Positions 1 to 7,910 are shown, counted from the stretch's first letter. The stretch: DNA of 64,000 nt from Scatomorpha sp964535405 (GCA_964535405.1 CAZHUG010000004.1:11340-75339), one strand, 5' to 3'. Numbers and translations are program-made. The notes: generated by a model from the sequence alone, not told the origin.

Positions 1-885
1 TCCGCCGGTGTGCGGAGCATGACCTCGTCCTCCAGCTGCGGAATCTCACTCAAGAGCGAGTCCATATCCTGGATGGCAGGCGCGCGCCTGCCCGTTGTTA
101 TCGCAAACTTCCAGCGCGGCGGCCCGGGAATCGGAACAATCCAGCCTGCCCAGCAGGACTATCTGCAGGCAACAAAGGCCTCCGGCAACGGCGGCTTTAA
201 GATGCTCGTTCTCTCTCCCGCCACCATTCAGGAGGCTGTGGACATGACCTGCGAGGCCTTCGAGCTGGCTGACAAGTACCGCAATCCCGTCATACTCCTG
301 CTTGACGGTTTCACCGGCACAATGATGGAGCCGGTTGAACTGCCCGAGGCCAAGACTGATGAGGAAATTGCCGCCATCCGCGCCTCAAAGGACTGGGCCG
401 CGGTCGGCAAAAAGGGTTCTCCCGAACAGCACAAGGTCATGTGCGGCCCCGGACTTGATGCCCGCGTAAGTCAGGAGGCCATGAACAAGCGCGACAGCCA
501 GATGTACGACGGCTGGGAGAAGACCGAAACAGATTACGAAGCCTACATGGTCGAAGATGCCGAGCTTATCATCACTGCCTACGGTATCTCCGGACGCATC
601 TCCGAGTCTGCAGTCAGAATTCTCCGCAATGAGGGCATAAAGGCCGGACTCATTCGTCCCAGACGCGTGTATCCTTTCCCGGCCGAGGCCTACAATAACC
701 TGAATTTCTCGCAGCTTCGCGGCATCGTCTGCGCCGAGATGGCGATTCCCGCACAGTTTGCTGTTGACGTGGACAACGTCGTGCGCGACAGAGCCAAAAT
801 TGTCACAGCGCTATCTTCCGGCGGAGACATCCTTGACCGGAGTGTCATACTTGACGCCGCAAGAAGCCTGATGAACGCCGATTAA
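1..885 (+). CDS. vorB: 2-oxoacid:ferredoxin oxidoreductase alpha subunit (VorB type), 5' end outside window
   Basis: The frame is open from base 1, so the gene begins upstream of the window; 294 residues are visible. The product is the subunit that, with the TPP and gamma subunits, decarboxylates branched-chain or other 2-oxoacids oxidatively to acyl-CoA and reduces ferredoxin. Diagnostic stretches are MTSSSS.GISLKSE near the visible start, RGGPGIG.IQPAQQDY around residue 40, and the C-terminal domain with GLIRPRRVYPFP. It lies 14 bp upstream of the TPP-subunit gene in the same operon. Substrate (isovalerate, pyruvate or 2-oxoglutarate) cannot be fixed from sequence; VorB is the nearest recognisable type. 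Confidence 0.9.
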   Translation, partial: SAGVRSMTSSSSCGISLKSESISWMAGARLPVVIANFQRGGPGIGTIQPAQQDYLQATKASGNGGFKMLVLSPATIQEAVDMTCEAFELADKYRNPVILLLDGFTGTMMEPVELPEAKTDEEIAAIRASKDWAAVGKKGSPEQHKVMCGPGLDARVSQEAMNKRDSQMYDGWEKTETDYEAYMVEDAELIITAYGISGRISESAVRILRNEGIKAGLIRPRRVYPFPAEAYNNLNFSQLRGIVCAEMAIPAQFAVDVDNVVRDRAKIVTALSSGGDILDRSVILDAARSLMNAD

Positions 886-899
886 GGGAGGGAAAAGAT

Positions 900-1640
900 A
901 TGATGGAAAAAATTTATTCACGCCCCTCCGGCCTTTTTGACGGAGCGGTTTCCGGCTTCTGCCCGGGATGCATGCACTCCACAATCTGCAAAATAGTCTG
1001 CGAAGCGCTCGATGAGCTCGGCATGACCGACAACACCTGCTATATTCAGGGTGTCGGCTGCTGCGGACTGGCTGTTACTTACCTGGATATGGACACTATC
1101 TCGTCCCCCCACGGCAGAGCCTGCGCAGTTGCCAGCGCATTCAAGCGCTGCAGCCCGGATACACTCACCTTCACCTATCAGGGCGACGGTGACCTCGCCG
1201 CAATCGGCCTTGCCGAGACCATGTCCGCCGCAAACCGCGGCGAGAACTTCACTGTAATTTTCGTCAACAACGGCATATACGGAATGACAGGCGGTCAGCT
1301 TGCCCCCACCACGCTGGTCGGCGCAAAGACCACAACCTCGCCCTACGGCCGCAAAAAAGACGAGCACGGCGCGCCCTTGCACATGTGCGAAATTCTTGAC
1401 CAGCTTGAGGCGCCGGCATATATAGCCCGCGTCACCTGCACGGACGTGCCGAACGTCAAGAAAGCCAGAGCCGCCGTTAAGAAGGCATTCGAGTATCAGA
1501 TCGCCGGCAAAGGCTTCTCCTTTGTCGAGATCGTCTCAAACTGTTCCACAAACTGGGGCATGTCCCCGGGTGAGTCTCTCGACCATGTTAAAAATGTTGT
1601 CTTGAAGGAATTCCCTCTTGGGGAGTTCCGGGCGAAGTAA
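900..1640 (+). CDS. 2-oxoacid:ferredoxin oxidoreductase, TPP-binding beta subunit
   Basis: 246 residues. Binds thiamine pyrophosphate and carries the decarboxylation centre of the 2-oxoacid:ferredoxin oxidoreductase. Seen in the sequence: an N-terminal FCPGCMHS cysteine pair, the TPP/Mg motif GDGDLAAIG with the following NRGENFTVIFVNNGIYGMTGGQ-type segment (about residues 95-130), and two further conserved cysteines (VGCCG). A ribosome binding site GGGAGGG precedes two adjacent ATGs; the first is taken. It follows the alpha subunit by 14 bp and precedes the gamma subunit by 12 bp, so the three are cotranscribed. Confidence 0.92.
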   Translation: MMEKIYSRPSGLFDGAVSGFCPGCMHSTICKIVCEALDELGMTDNTCYIQGVGCCGLAVTYLDMDTISSPHGRACAVASAFKRCSPDTLTFTYQGDGDLAAIGLAETMSAANRGENFTVIFVNNGIYGMTGGQLAPTTLVGAKTTTSPYGRKKDEHGAPLHMCEILDQLEAPAYIARVTCTDVPNVKKARAAVKKAFEYQIAGKGFSFVEIVSNCSTNWGMSPGESLDHVKNVVLKEFPLGEFRAK

Positions 1641-1652
1641 GGGGGGACATAA

Positions 1653-2201
1653 ATGGAAAAATCTGTAATTGTCGCCGGATTCGGCGGGCAGGGCGTCATG
1701 GTAATCGGACAGCTTCTGGCTTACACTGCCTGTGAGACTACCGATAAGTATGTCACCTATTTCCCATCCTACGGCGCTGAGATGCGCGGCGGCACAGCCA
1801 ACTGCTATGTCGTCATCTCCGACGAGCCTGTCGGTGCGCCCAAGGTTGCTCAGGCCGACTATGTGATCGTGCTAAACGATCCGTCTATGGCAAGATTCAA
1901 GGATGCAGTTGCACCCAACGGTGTAATGTTCGTCAACAGCTCCGTTGTCACCACGAAGCCTGATCGCGAGGACATCAAGGTCGTCGAGGTTGATGCAGGC
2001 ACGATCGCCTATGAACTCGGCTCTCCCAAGGTGCTCAACCTTGTCATGACCGGCGCCGCCATCGGCTACAGCGATCTGCTCCCGGCTGAGAACGTGTTGC
2101 AGACAGCGTTTAATAAGCTGGGCGCAAAGCGGCCCGAGCTAAACCCGATTAACGAGGCAGCCTTCCGTCGCGGAATGGAAATCGGCCGCGCAGCAAGATA
2201 G
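1653..2201 (+). CDS. 2-oxoacid:ferredoxin oxidoreductase gamma subunit
   Basis: 182 residues, the usual size of this subunit. It starts with the glycine-rich GFGGQGVM motif and contains SYGAEMRGGTANC, both typical of the gamma domain of pyruvate/ketoisovalerate ferredoxin oxidoreductases. It completes an alpha-beta-gamma operon; the separate 4Fe-4S delta (ferredoxin-like) subunit is expected upstream of the window. RBS GGGGGG lies 8-9 bases before the ATG. A strong hairpin follows the stop codon. Confidence 0.92.
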   Translation: MEKSVIVAGFGGQGVMVIGQLLAYTACETTDKYVTYFPSYGAEMRGGTANCYVVISDEPVGAPKVAQADYVIVLNDPSMARFKDAVAPNGVMFVNSSVVTTKPDREDIKVVEVDAGTIAYELGSPKVLNLVMTGAAIGYSDLLPAENVLQTAFNKLGAKRPELNPINEAAFRRGMEIGRAAR

Positions 2202-2213
2202 TTTTATCCCGAA

Positions 2214-2255
2214 AGCAGCCCCCCACAAACCAGTTGTGGGGGGCTGCTCTATTTT
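2214..2255. terminator. Bidirectional intrinsic terminator
   Basis: A 14-bp perfect stem (AGCAGCCCCCCACA / TGTGGGGGGCTGCT) with a 7-nt loop sits between the convergent oxidoreductase operon and the minus-strand SSB gene; a T-rich run (CTATTTTGC) follows on the plus strand. Confidence 0.85.
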
Positions 2256-2259
2256 GCAT

Positions 2260-2865
2260 CTACAGTCGCTCAATCTCCGTCACAGATACCTCAAAGGCAG
2301 TCTTTTCAACGGTCACGCCATCTATGAGCTTTATGTACTGCCGGCTCTGCACCCGCCCGACGATCGCAATTGTGTCGCCAACCGACCACATACCCGCCTG
2401 TCTTGCACGCAGGCCCCAGCATATGCAGGGCAGGTAGTCCGAGCGTCCGTAACGGCGGTTTACCGCCAGCATCAGATCGCAGATGTCGCGCCCCATCGGG
2501 GTTGTGCGCAGATTTGGCGGCTTGCAGAGCGCGCCCTTGAGCTCAACGCAGTTTAAGTCGTCCTCGTCACAGAAGTAAATTTCGCGCGCAAATACTGTTA
2601 TGACAAGCTTTGAGCCCTCGCTCCGCTTATTATTAAACGAGCGCAGCTCCCCCGTAACGCGCAGCTGCGAAAACGCCTCAGGGGACGCGGAAGTCAGCAG
2701 CGATTCACGCGCCACCACGTTTATTACATCCGACGCGCCGGATAGTCTGCGCGTCTCCAGTGGAAAGGTGAAGAACCGCTCGCCGCGGCTCAAATGCGAA
2801 AATACCGGCGCGCCGCTAAGCACGCCTATCAGTTCTACATTGTTTCTGGTTTTAGCTTCGTCCAT
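2260..2865 (-). CDS. Tandem OB-fold single-stranded DNA-binding protein
   Basis: 201 residues. Two SSB-like OB domains can be seen in tandem: one from about residue 6 (NNVELIGVLSGAP...FFTFPLETRRLSG) and one from about residue 108 (NCVELKGALCKPPNLRTTPMGRDICDLMLAV). Both keep the pattern 'V.L.G.L...P..R.T..G....F.LAV' of bacterial SSB. The usual acidic DDDIPF-like tail that recruits partner proteins is absent; the protein ends in EVSVTEIERL. An ATG 6 bases upstream overlaps the GGAGG too closely, so the second ATG (spacing 7) is used. It is separate from the housekeeping ssb at 8.2-8.7 kb and probably has an accessory recombination or repair role; that role is inference. Confidence 0.8.
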   Translation of the reverse strand: MDEAKTRNNVELIGVLSGAPVFSHLSRGERFFTFPLETRRLSGASDVINVVARESLLTSASPEAFSQLRVTGELRSFNNKRSEGSKLVITVFAREIYFCDEDDLNCVELKGALCKPPNLRTTPMGRDICDLMLAVNRRYGRSDYLPCICWGLRARQAGMWSVGDTIAIVGRVQSRQYIKLIDGVTVEKTAFEVSVTEIERL

Positions 2866-2935
2866 GCTCATGCCTCCGTATCGTTGGATGCGGCCCGTCC
2901 TCAGACGGGTCATAACAGCATATTCATGGATGCGC

Positions 2936-2964
2936 TTGTATATTCTAAAGCCTTGCAGTATAAT
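2936..2964 (+). promoter_or_regulatory. Sigma-A promoter of deoC
   Basis: TTGTAT, 17-bp spacer, TATAAT, ending 45 bp before the deoC ATG. It lies in the divergent gap between deoC and the SSB gene. Confidence 0.75.
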
Positions 2965-3009
2965 AGATGTGCTATAAACTCTACACAAAAATTTAAAGGA
3001 GCTTTTACT

Positions 3010-3681
3010 ATGGAGCTTTCCGAGATTCTCGCACGCTGTGACCATACTCTTCTTCGAGTAGATGTCTCGGCTGACGAAATAAGAACCCTATGCGACCAGG
3101 CAATCAAATATAACTGCGCCTCGGTCTGCATCCCGCCCTGCCACGTCGCCGGTGCCAAGCGCTATGTCGGCGACAAGCTGTGCATCTGCACCGTCATCGG
3201 CTTCCCCAACGGATACATGACCAGCGCCGCGAAAGCGTTTGAGACTGAAAACGCAGTCAAAAACGGTGCTGACGAGATTGACATGGTGGTTAATCTCTCC
3301 ATGGTCAAGGACGCCTGCTGGAGCGAGGTTGCGGAGGATATTGCCACCGTTCGCCGGGCATGTGAGGGCAAGATACTCAAGGTCATTATCGAGTGCTGCC
3401 TGCTTACGGACGGGGAAAAGCGCGAGCTTTGCCGCATAGTCTCCGAGTCCGGCGCAGACTTCATCAAAACCAGCACCGGCTTTTCCACCGGCGGCGCAAC
3501 CCGCGCGGATGTGGAGCTGCTGCGCGCAAACTGCGACGCGGGGGTTAAGGTCAAGGCCGCAGGCGGCATCAAGACTCTTCAGGACGCCGAGGACTTCATT
3601 GAGCTTGGCGCCGACCGTCTGGGCACCAGCCGGGTTGTTAAGCTCGCAATGGAGATTGATGACGACACGGAGAGCTACTGA
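3010..3681 (+). CDS. deoC: Deoxyribose-phosphate aldolase
   Basis: 223 residues, normal for DeoC. It cleaves 2-deoxyribose 5-phosphate to acetaldehyde and glyceraldehyde 3-phosphate in deoxynucleoside breakdown. The TIM-barrel signature is complete: CDHTLL near residue 9, VIGFPNG, the NGADEIDMVVN strand, KVIIECCLLT, the Schiff-base lysine in FIKTSTGFSTGGAT, and VKAAGGIK. AAAGGAG lies 8 bases before the ATG. A longer upstream frame exists but starts inside the promoter and is rejected. It overlaps the next gene by one base (TGATG). Confidence 0.95.
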   Translation: MELSEILARCDHTLLRVDVSADEIRTLCDQAIKYNCASVCIPPCHVAGAKRYVGDKLCICTVIGFPNGYMTSAAKAFETENAVKNGADEIDMVVNLSMVKDACWSEVAEDIATVRRACEGKILKVIIECCLLTDGEKRELCRIVSESGADFIKTSTGFSTGGATRADVELLRANCDAGVKVKAAGGIKTLQDAEDFIELGADRLGTSRVVKLAMEIDDDTESY

Positions 3682-4028
3682 TGAAGCGGAACAGACGCCG
3701 CGCCACATACCGCCCGGGCAAAACCAGCGGTGTCATGAGCCTTGCAACGGGCGGGATCTTTGTGTTGATCGGAATATTTGTGGTAATTCCGACCTTCGGT
3801 GCTTTCGGTATATTATGGACTTTGTTCGCCTTAGCCATAGCAGGCTTTGGAGGGTATCAAGCTTTCGGCAAAAACTACTACGGCCCGGAAATATACATCG
3901 AGGACGAAGATATCCCCGGTCAGAGCGTGGAGGCGCGACTTGAAGGGCTACGCAGCCTTTACGACAAGGGCCTCATCACGCAGGAAGAGCACGACGAAAA
4001 ACGTGAGCAGATTCTCCGCGAGCTGTAA
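3681..4028 (+). CDS. Membrane protein with C-terminal SHOCT domain
   Basis: 115 residues. A basic N-terminus is followed by two predicted membrane segments (about residues 18-55, rich in GIFVLIGIFVV and FGILWTLFALAIAGF). The last 35 residues form a SHOCT-type helical motif (LEGLRSLYDKGLITQEEHDEKREQIL), a short oligomerisation module found at protein C-termini. Its start overlaps the deoC stop, so it is translationally coupled. Function unknown. Confidence 0.72.
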   Translation: MKRNRRRATYRPGKTSGVMSLATGGIFVLIGIFVVIPTFGAFGILWTLFALAIAGFGGYQAFGKNYYGPEIYIEDEDIPGQSVEARLEGLRSLYDKGLITQEEHDEKREQILREL

Positions 4029-4029
4029 G

Positions 4030-4410
4030 CTAGCGGAAAATCGCCCGTTTTGCTCCCCTGCAAATTGCGATAGCAGGGACTGAGAGCACAAGCCAGATAA
4101 GGCAATAGGGCAGGCAGATTTGTCCGCAGAGGTTGCCGGGAACGGAGGAGTAATCCCAGACTCCCCAGCCGAGATGGACATTCACAACCGCACCGATCAC
4201 AAACTCAACCGTCGTGATGATCGAGGCGGATGCTACGCACATCTGCCAACGCCGCCAGCGTGTCCGCGTTGAGATGAGATGCATGAGAGAAAAGCAAATG
4301 CCGCCGGCCAGCAGCATTGTCCAGTGGGTGCGGCCGCGCCAGAGCAGCTCTATCGCGCCATAAGCCAGTGAACCGGTGAAAAAAGCGGATATTAGTTCAA
4401 TTGCAAGCAT
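4030..4410 (-). CDS. Small multispanning membrane protein, CmpB/ABC-permease type IV-like
   Basis: 126 residues with about four hydrophobic segments. The C-terminal half has the pattern GWGVWDYSSVPGNLCGQICLPYCLIWLVLS, which resembles the LWDYS-P.N..GQI.. signature of the 'putative ABC-transporter type IV' (CmpB) family of Clostridia. AGGAGT precedes the chosen ATG; an upstream in-frame start lacks a ribosome binding site. It is convergent with the SHOCT gene, ending one base from it. Substrate unknown. Confidence 0.62.
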   Translation of the reverse strand: MLAIELISAFFTGSLAYGAIELLWRGRTHWTMLLAGGICFSLMHLISTRTRWRRWQMCVASASIITTVEFVIGAVVNVHLGWGVWDYSSVPGNLCGQICLPYCLIWLVLSVPAIAICRGAKRAIFR

Positions 4411-4480
4411 TTTAATCACTCCTTCTGGGTATTTTCCCCATCGCGAGCCGAAAAATGCATTAAACATCAAGAAAAAGGCC

Positions 4481-4509
4481 TTGACAGGCAGTTTAACTGC
4501 TGATATACT
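4481..4509 (+). promoter_or_regulatory. Promoter of the infC-rpmI-rplT operon
   Basis: Consensus -35 TTGACA, 17-bp spacer, -10 TATACT. The transcript would carry a leader of about 170 nt before infC. Confidence 0.88.
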
Positions 4510-4515
4510 GAATAG

Positions 4516-4655
4516 GTTAAAAATGAAGCAGAATGGTTATCCGCCGTCCTCACCTTACCGCTTTAAGTGTGTCGGGTTAATATCAAGATCATGGTCCCAT
4601 TTCGGGAGTATTGTTTTTGCGCGCGGATGCCTATCGGTATCCGCGCTTTTTGTGC
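4516..4655 (+). promoter_or_regulatory. infC/L20 leader with intrinsic terminator (attenuator)
   Basis: The leader ends in a hairpin GCGCGGAT...ATCCGCGC followed by TTTTT (4621-4651), located 35 nt upstream of infC. This arrangement matches the L20/IF-3 leaders of Firmicutes, in which ribosomal protein L20 binds the leader and favours termination. The class of leader is inferred from position and shape; the L20-binding fold was not modelled. Confidence 0.72.
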
Positions 4656-4685
4656 GGATAAGCTGTCACAATACGGGAGGTGTTT

Positions 4686-5267
4686 TTGATAGCAGTCACA
4701 GAGTACCAGATTAATGAGGAAATACGCGACAGAGAGGTGCGCCTCATAGGAGCAGACGGTGAGCAGCTGGGCATTATGTCCTCTATCGCCGCCATGAATA
4801 TAGCTGCCGAAAAGGATTTTGACCTCGTCAAGATCGCGCCGGGCTCAAATCCCCCAGTCTGCAAGATCATGGACTACGGGAAGTATCGCTTCGAACAGTC
4901 CAAACGGGAAAAGGAAGCTCGAAAAAACCAGCATATCGTTGAGGTAAAGGAAATTCGCATGTCGCCCAGCATTGGCGATAACGATTTTTTGACCAAGCTT
5001 CGAAATGGTCAGAAGTTCCTGAACGAAGGCGACAGGCTGAAGGTTACTGTGCGCTTCCGCGGACGCGAGATGGCTCACACGAACATCGGTGAGCAGCTCC
5101 TGCGTGACTTCGCGGAAAAGTGCTCTGAGATAGCAAATCTCGACAGGCAGCCCAAGCTTGAGGGACGTCACATGTCTGTCTTCCTGTCACCCAAGCCTCA
5201 GACCGCGGCCAAAAAGCCCGCCAAGTCTAAGGACGATATCCCCGATCAAGCAAGCGAACAAGAGTAA
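4686..5267 (+). CDS. infC: Translation initiation factor IF-3
   Basis: 193 residues. IF-3 binds the 30S subunit and proofreads the initiator codon. Sequence marks: EYQINEEIRDREVRLIG at the N-terminus, APGSNPPVCKIMDYGKYRFEQ linker region, and the C-terminal domain with VKEIRMSPSIGDNDF and VRFRGREMAH. The tail is extended by a lysine-rich stretch. The best start is TTG at 4686, five bases after GGAGG; no ATG is available before residue ~33. Use of a non-ATG start is typical for infC, where the factor represses its own translation. It heads the infC-rpmI-rplT operon. Confidence 0.93.
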   Translation: MIAVTEYQINEEIRDREVRLIGADGEQLGIMSSIAAMNIAAEKDFDLVKIAPGSNPPVCKIMDYGKYRFEQSKREKEARKNQHIVEVKEIRMSPSIGDNDFLTKLRNGQKFLNEGDRLKVTVRFRGREMAHTNIGEQLLRDFAEKCSEIANLDRQPKLEGRHMSVFLSPKPQTAAKKPAKSKDDIPDQASEQE

Positions 5268-5296
5268 GCACACCATGGAAGGAGATATACAAAGTC

Positions 5297-5494
5297 ATGC
5301 CGAAACTCAAGACACATAGTGGCGCGAAAAAGAGATTTTCTCTCACCAAGTCCGGCAAGGTGAAGCGCGCACGCGCATACAAGAGCCACATTTTAACCAA
5401 GAAAAGTACAAAGCGCAAGAGAGGCCTCCGCCAGGGAACCTACGCGGACGTCAGCAACGAGACCGCAGTCAAGCGCATGATCCCGTATAAATAA
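5297..5494 (+). CDS. rpmI: 50S ribosomal protein L35
   Basis: 65 residues beginning MPKLKTHSGAKKRF, with the strongly basic composition and RGLRQGTYA segment of bacterial L35. AAGGAG precedes the ATG. Middle gene of the infC-rpmI-rplT operon. Confidence 0.97.
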   Translation: MPKLKTHSGAKKRFSLTKSGKVKRARAYKSHILTKKSTKRKRGLRQGTYADVSNETAVKRMIPYK

Positions 5495-5509
5495 GGAGGA
5501 CGCAGCAAA

Positions 5510-5863
5510 ATGGCCAGAGTTAAAGGCGCAATTATGACGCGCAAAAGAAGAAATAAGATGCTGGGCCTCGCAAAGGGCTATTGGGGCAACAAGTCTCGCA
5601 GCTTCAAAATGGCGAAGCAGCAGGTAATGAAGTCCGGTCGCTACTCGTATGTCAGCCGCAAGCAGAAGAAGAGAGATTTCCGTAAGCTTTGGATCACCCG
5701 CATCAACGCAGGCTGCAAGGCAAACGGTATGAACTACTCCACCTTCATGCACGGACTTAGGCTCGCCAACATTGATATGAACCGTAAGATGCTCAGCGAG
5801 ACTGCCATACACGATCCCGCTGCTTTCACCGCCCTGTGCGAGAAGGCTAAGGCATCTCTTTAA
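5510..5863 (+). CDS. rplT: 50S ribosomal protein L20
   Basis: 117 residues, MARVKGAIMTRKRRNK...LGLAKGYWGNKSR, then FRKLWITRINA and the YSTFMHGL...MNRKMLSE C-terminal domain. Last gene of the operon; L20 is the expected autogenous regulator acting on the leader upstream of infC. Confidence 0.97.
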   Translation: MARVKGAIMTRKRRNKMLGLAKGYWGNKSRSFKMAKQQVMKSGRYSYVSRKQKKRDFRKLWITRINAGCKANGMNYSTFMHGLRLANIDMNRKMLSETAIHDPAAFTALCEKAKASL

Positions 5864-5867
5864 ATCT

Positions 5868-5901
5868 TAAAAACGGCTCGCCTGCAGGCGAGCCGTTTTT
5901 A
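5868..5901 (+). terminator. Intrinsic terminator after rplT
   Basis: AAAAACGGCTCGCC-TGCA-GGCGAGCCGTTTTT, 14-bp perfect stem and T tract. Confidence 0.9.
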
Positions 5902-5944
5902 AGGTGAACCCTAGCGCATTTTTCGGCTTTATGAATGCAATCCC

Positions 5945-5973
5945 TTGCCAAGCACCATAATATGGTGTAAAAT
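5945..5973 (+). promoter_or_regulatory. Promoter of efp
   Basis: TTGCCA, 17-bp spacer, TAAAAT, 48 bp upstream of the efp start codon. Confidence 0.65.
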
Positions 5974-6021
5974 ATTTTAGTCACATTGGCAATTAATAAA
6001 ATCCACAGGAGGACATAATAT

Positions 6022-6585
6022 ATGGTATCTGCAGGCGAGTTTAGAAATGGTGTCACCTTTGAGATGGACGGTCAGGTCATGCAAGTGGTCGAGTTCCAGC
6101 ACGTTAAGCCCGGCAAGGGCGCGGCTTTTGTCCGCACCACTATCAGAAACGTCATCACCGGTGCCGTTGTAGAAACATCTTTCAACCCCACCTCAAAGTT
6201 CGAGAGCGCAACCATCGACCGCAAGAGCATGGAATACAGCTATTCCGACGACCACCTCTACTATTTCATGGACCCGGAGAGCTATGAGCTCATCCCCATT
6301 GAAGCCAACATGCTGGGCGACAGCTTCAGGTTTATCAAAGAGAACATGGTCTGCATGATCATGAGCTATAAGGACAAGGTTTTTGCTGTCGAGCCTCCCA
6401 ACTTTGTTGAGCTCGAAGTCAGCAAAACCGATCCCGGCTTTGCCGGCAACACTGCCACCAACACAACCAAGCCAGCTACGCTGGAGACCGGCGCGGAGGT
6501 TCGTGTGCCGCTGTTTATTAACGAGGGCGACCGCATCAAGATCGACACCCGCACCGGCGACTACGTCGAGCGCGCTAAAGGTTAA
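6022..6585 (+). CDS. efp: Elongation factor P
   Basis: 187 residues, standard length. EF-P relieves ribosome stalling at polyproline. Domain I shows AGEFRNGVTFEMDGQVMQVVEFQHVKPGKGAAF, with the tip lysine of PGKG where the post-translational modification is placed in other bacteria. Domains II/III follow with EPPNFVELEV and the terminal GDRIKIDTRTGDYVERA signature. AGGAGG precedes the ATG. Confidence 0.97.
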   Translation: MVSAGEFRNGVTFEMDGQVMQVVEFQHVKPGKGAAFVRTTIRNVITGAVVETSFNPTSKFESATIDRKSMEYSYSDDHLYYFMDPESYELIPIEANMLGDSFRFIKENMVCMIMSYKDKVFAVEPPNFVELEVSKTDPGFAGNTATNTTKPATLETGAEVRVPLFINEGDRIKIDTRTGDYVERAKG

Positions 6586-6622
6586 ACAATATTATTTAAC
6601 AACACTAAGGAGGGACCGTGTG

Positions 6623-7078
6623 ATGACAACTGCAGAGAAAGTGGCGTACCTGAAGGGTCTGACTGATGGCTTCGGCATCGACAAGGAGTCCAAGGAAGGC
6701 AAGCTTTTGAATGTTGTAATCGACATTCTCGACGAGATCACCCACGACATCGAGGATCTGGAGGCTAACTCCTATGAACTGGGCGAGGCTATCGACCAGG
6801 TCAGCGACGATCTTGCCGATATCGAGGAGTTTTTCTTTGACGACGACGAGGATGACGAGGACGACGATGAGTGCGGCTGCGGCTGTTGCTGCGACGACGA
6901 TGAGGTTCCTGTTCTCTACGAGGTCACCTGCCCCGCATGCGAAAACACCATAACCATCGATGAGGACGTTCTTGATCTGGGTTCTATCCAGTGCCCAAAC
7001 TGCAGCGAGACGCTTGAGTTTGAAGGCATCGAGATCGAGGATGAGGACGAGGATGACGAAGACGAGGACAAAGAGTAA
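6623..7078 (+). CDS. CD1247-type acidic zinc-ribbon protein
   Basis: 151 residues. The N-terminal helical domain (MTTAEKVAYLKGLTDGFGID..., residues 1-75) matches the CD1247 N-terminal family of Clostridia. It is followed by a run of Asp/Glu, a CGCGCC cluster, then a zinc-ribbon-like pair (CPAC...CPNC, about residues 112-135), and a second acidic tail. The extreme acidity and cysteine pairs suggest a regulatory or scaffold protein; no function is established. It follows efp by 37 bp with its own AAGGAGGG and is probably cotranscribed. Confidence 0.8.
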   Translation: MTTAEKVAYLKGLTDGFGIDKESKEGKLLNVVIDILDEITHDIEDLEANSYELGEAIDQVSDDLADIEEFFFDDDEDDEDDDECGCGCCCDDDEVPVLYEVTCPACENTITIDEDVLDLGSIQCPNCSETLEFEGIEIEDEDEDDEDEDKE

Positions 7079-7087
7079 ATATGAAGC

Positions 7088-7124
7088 GGACGAGCCTCCC
7101 CTTTTTGGGAAGGCTCGTTTTTCT
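7088..7124 (+). terminator. Intrinsic terminator after the CD1247-type gene
   Basis: Stem ACGAGCCT(C)CCC / GGGAAGGCTCGT around CTTTTT, followed by TTTTCT. Confidence 0.8.
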
Positions 7125-7127
7125 ATA

Positions 7128-7156
7128 TTGACAAAGTCACATTCGCGGACTATACT
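7128..7156 (+). promoter_or_regulatory. Promoter of the TPP riboswitch-thiT unit
   Basis: TTGACA, 17-bp spacer, TATACT, about 15 bp before the riboswitch aptamer. Confidence 0.9.
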
Positions 7157-7171
7157 TTCATTACAACAGAA

Positions 7172-7262
7172 TATAGGGGCGCTGGGTTTTCCCGGCTGAG
7201 ATGCGGCTAATCGAGGTCGCGGACTCTTGAACCTGATGCGGGTAATGCCGACGTAGGAAGAC
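7172..7262 (+). promoter_or_regulatory. Thiamine pyrophosphate (THI-box) riboswitch
   Basis: Conserved THI-box segments occur in order: GGGGCGC, CTGAGATGCGG, then CTTGAACCTGATGCGGGTAATGCCG and CGTAGGAAG. The aptamer stands between a strong promoter and a terminator upstream of thiT, so it should switch off thiamine uptake when TPP is abundant. Confidence 0.96.
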
Positions 7263-7264
7263 CA

Positions 7265-7302
7265 AAAAACGCAGGCGGGCTTCTTCCGCTTGCGTTTTTT
7301 GC
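7265..7302 (+). terminator. Riboswitch-controlled terminator
   Basis: Hairpin AAAACGCAGGCGG / CCGCTTGCGTTTT with T tract directly after the TPP aptamer and 34 bp before thiT; it is the likely expression platform. Confidence 0.85.
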
Positions 7303-7335
7303 TTTCCGTCATCTATCAAAGGGAGGAAAGAAAAA

Positions 7336-7893
7336 ATGAAAAACCAACAACTACGCACAATGTGCGAGGGTGCAATTTTCCTTGCGCTCGCCCTTGTTCT
7401 CAACATGCTCACGCTATTCAGGCTGCCAAACGGAGGTTCTGTAGACCTGGCTATGCTCCCCATTTTCCTGTTTGCGCTCCGCTGGGGTCTCGGCTGGGGC
7501 CTGCTCGAGGGTTTTCTGTTTGGGCTTCTGCAGCTGCTTATTGACGGCGCCGTTGCCTGGGGCTGGCAGAGCCTCCTGCTCGACTATATCGTCGCCTTCA
7601 CTCCGCTTGGCGTGGCGGGGCTGTTCCGCGGCAGGGGGAAGGGCATTTTTGCAGGCATTGGCCTGGCCTGCTTTCTGCGGTTCATTGTCCACTATATAAG
7701 CGGCGTGACCATCTACGCAATAAACGCGCCCCAGGAGCTCTTCGGCATGCTTCTCACGAACCCCTGGACCTTCTCGCTGGTCTATAACGGCAGCTATATG
7801 CTCATCGACACCGCACTGTGCCTCCTGCTCTTTGCATTTATGTATAGGCCGCTGGACAAGTACGTTCAGGCAAGGGATATTATCCGCGCCTGA
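7336..7893 (+). CDS. thiT: Energy-coupled thiamine transporter S component
   Basis: 185 residues and about six membrane segments, as in ThiT. It binds thiamine and works with the ECF ATPase/T module encoded elsewhere. Family marks are the N-terminal LALALVLNMLTLFRLPNGGSVDLAMLPIF, the RWGLGWGLLEGFLFG loop, and RFIVHYISGVTIYA with the thiamine-binding aromatic residues. GGGAGG lies 10 bases before the ATG. The TPP riboswitch directly upstream supports the substrate. Confidence 0.95.
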   Translation: MKNQQLRTMCEGAIFLALALVLNMLTLFRLPNGGSVDLAMLPIFLFALRWGLGWGLLEGFLFGLLQLLIDGAVAWGWQSLLLDYIVAFTPLGVAGLFRGRGKGIFAGIGLACFLRFIVHYISGVTIYAINAPQELFGMLLTNPWTFSLVYNGSYMLIDTALCLLLFAFMYRPLDKYVQARDIIRA

Positions 7894-7910
7894 CCGCTTG
7901 GAAGGCCTAT

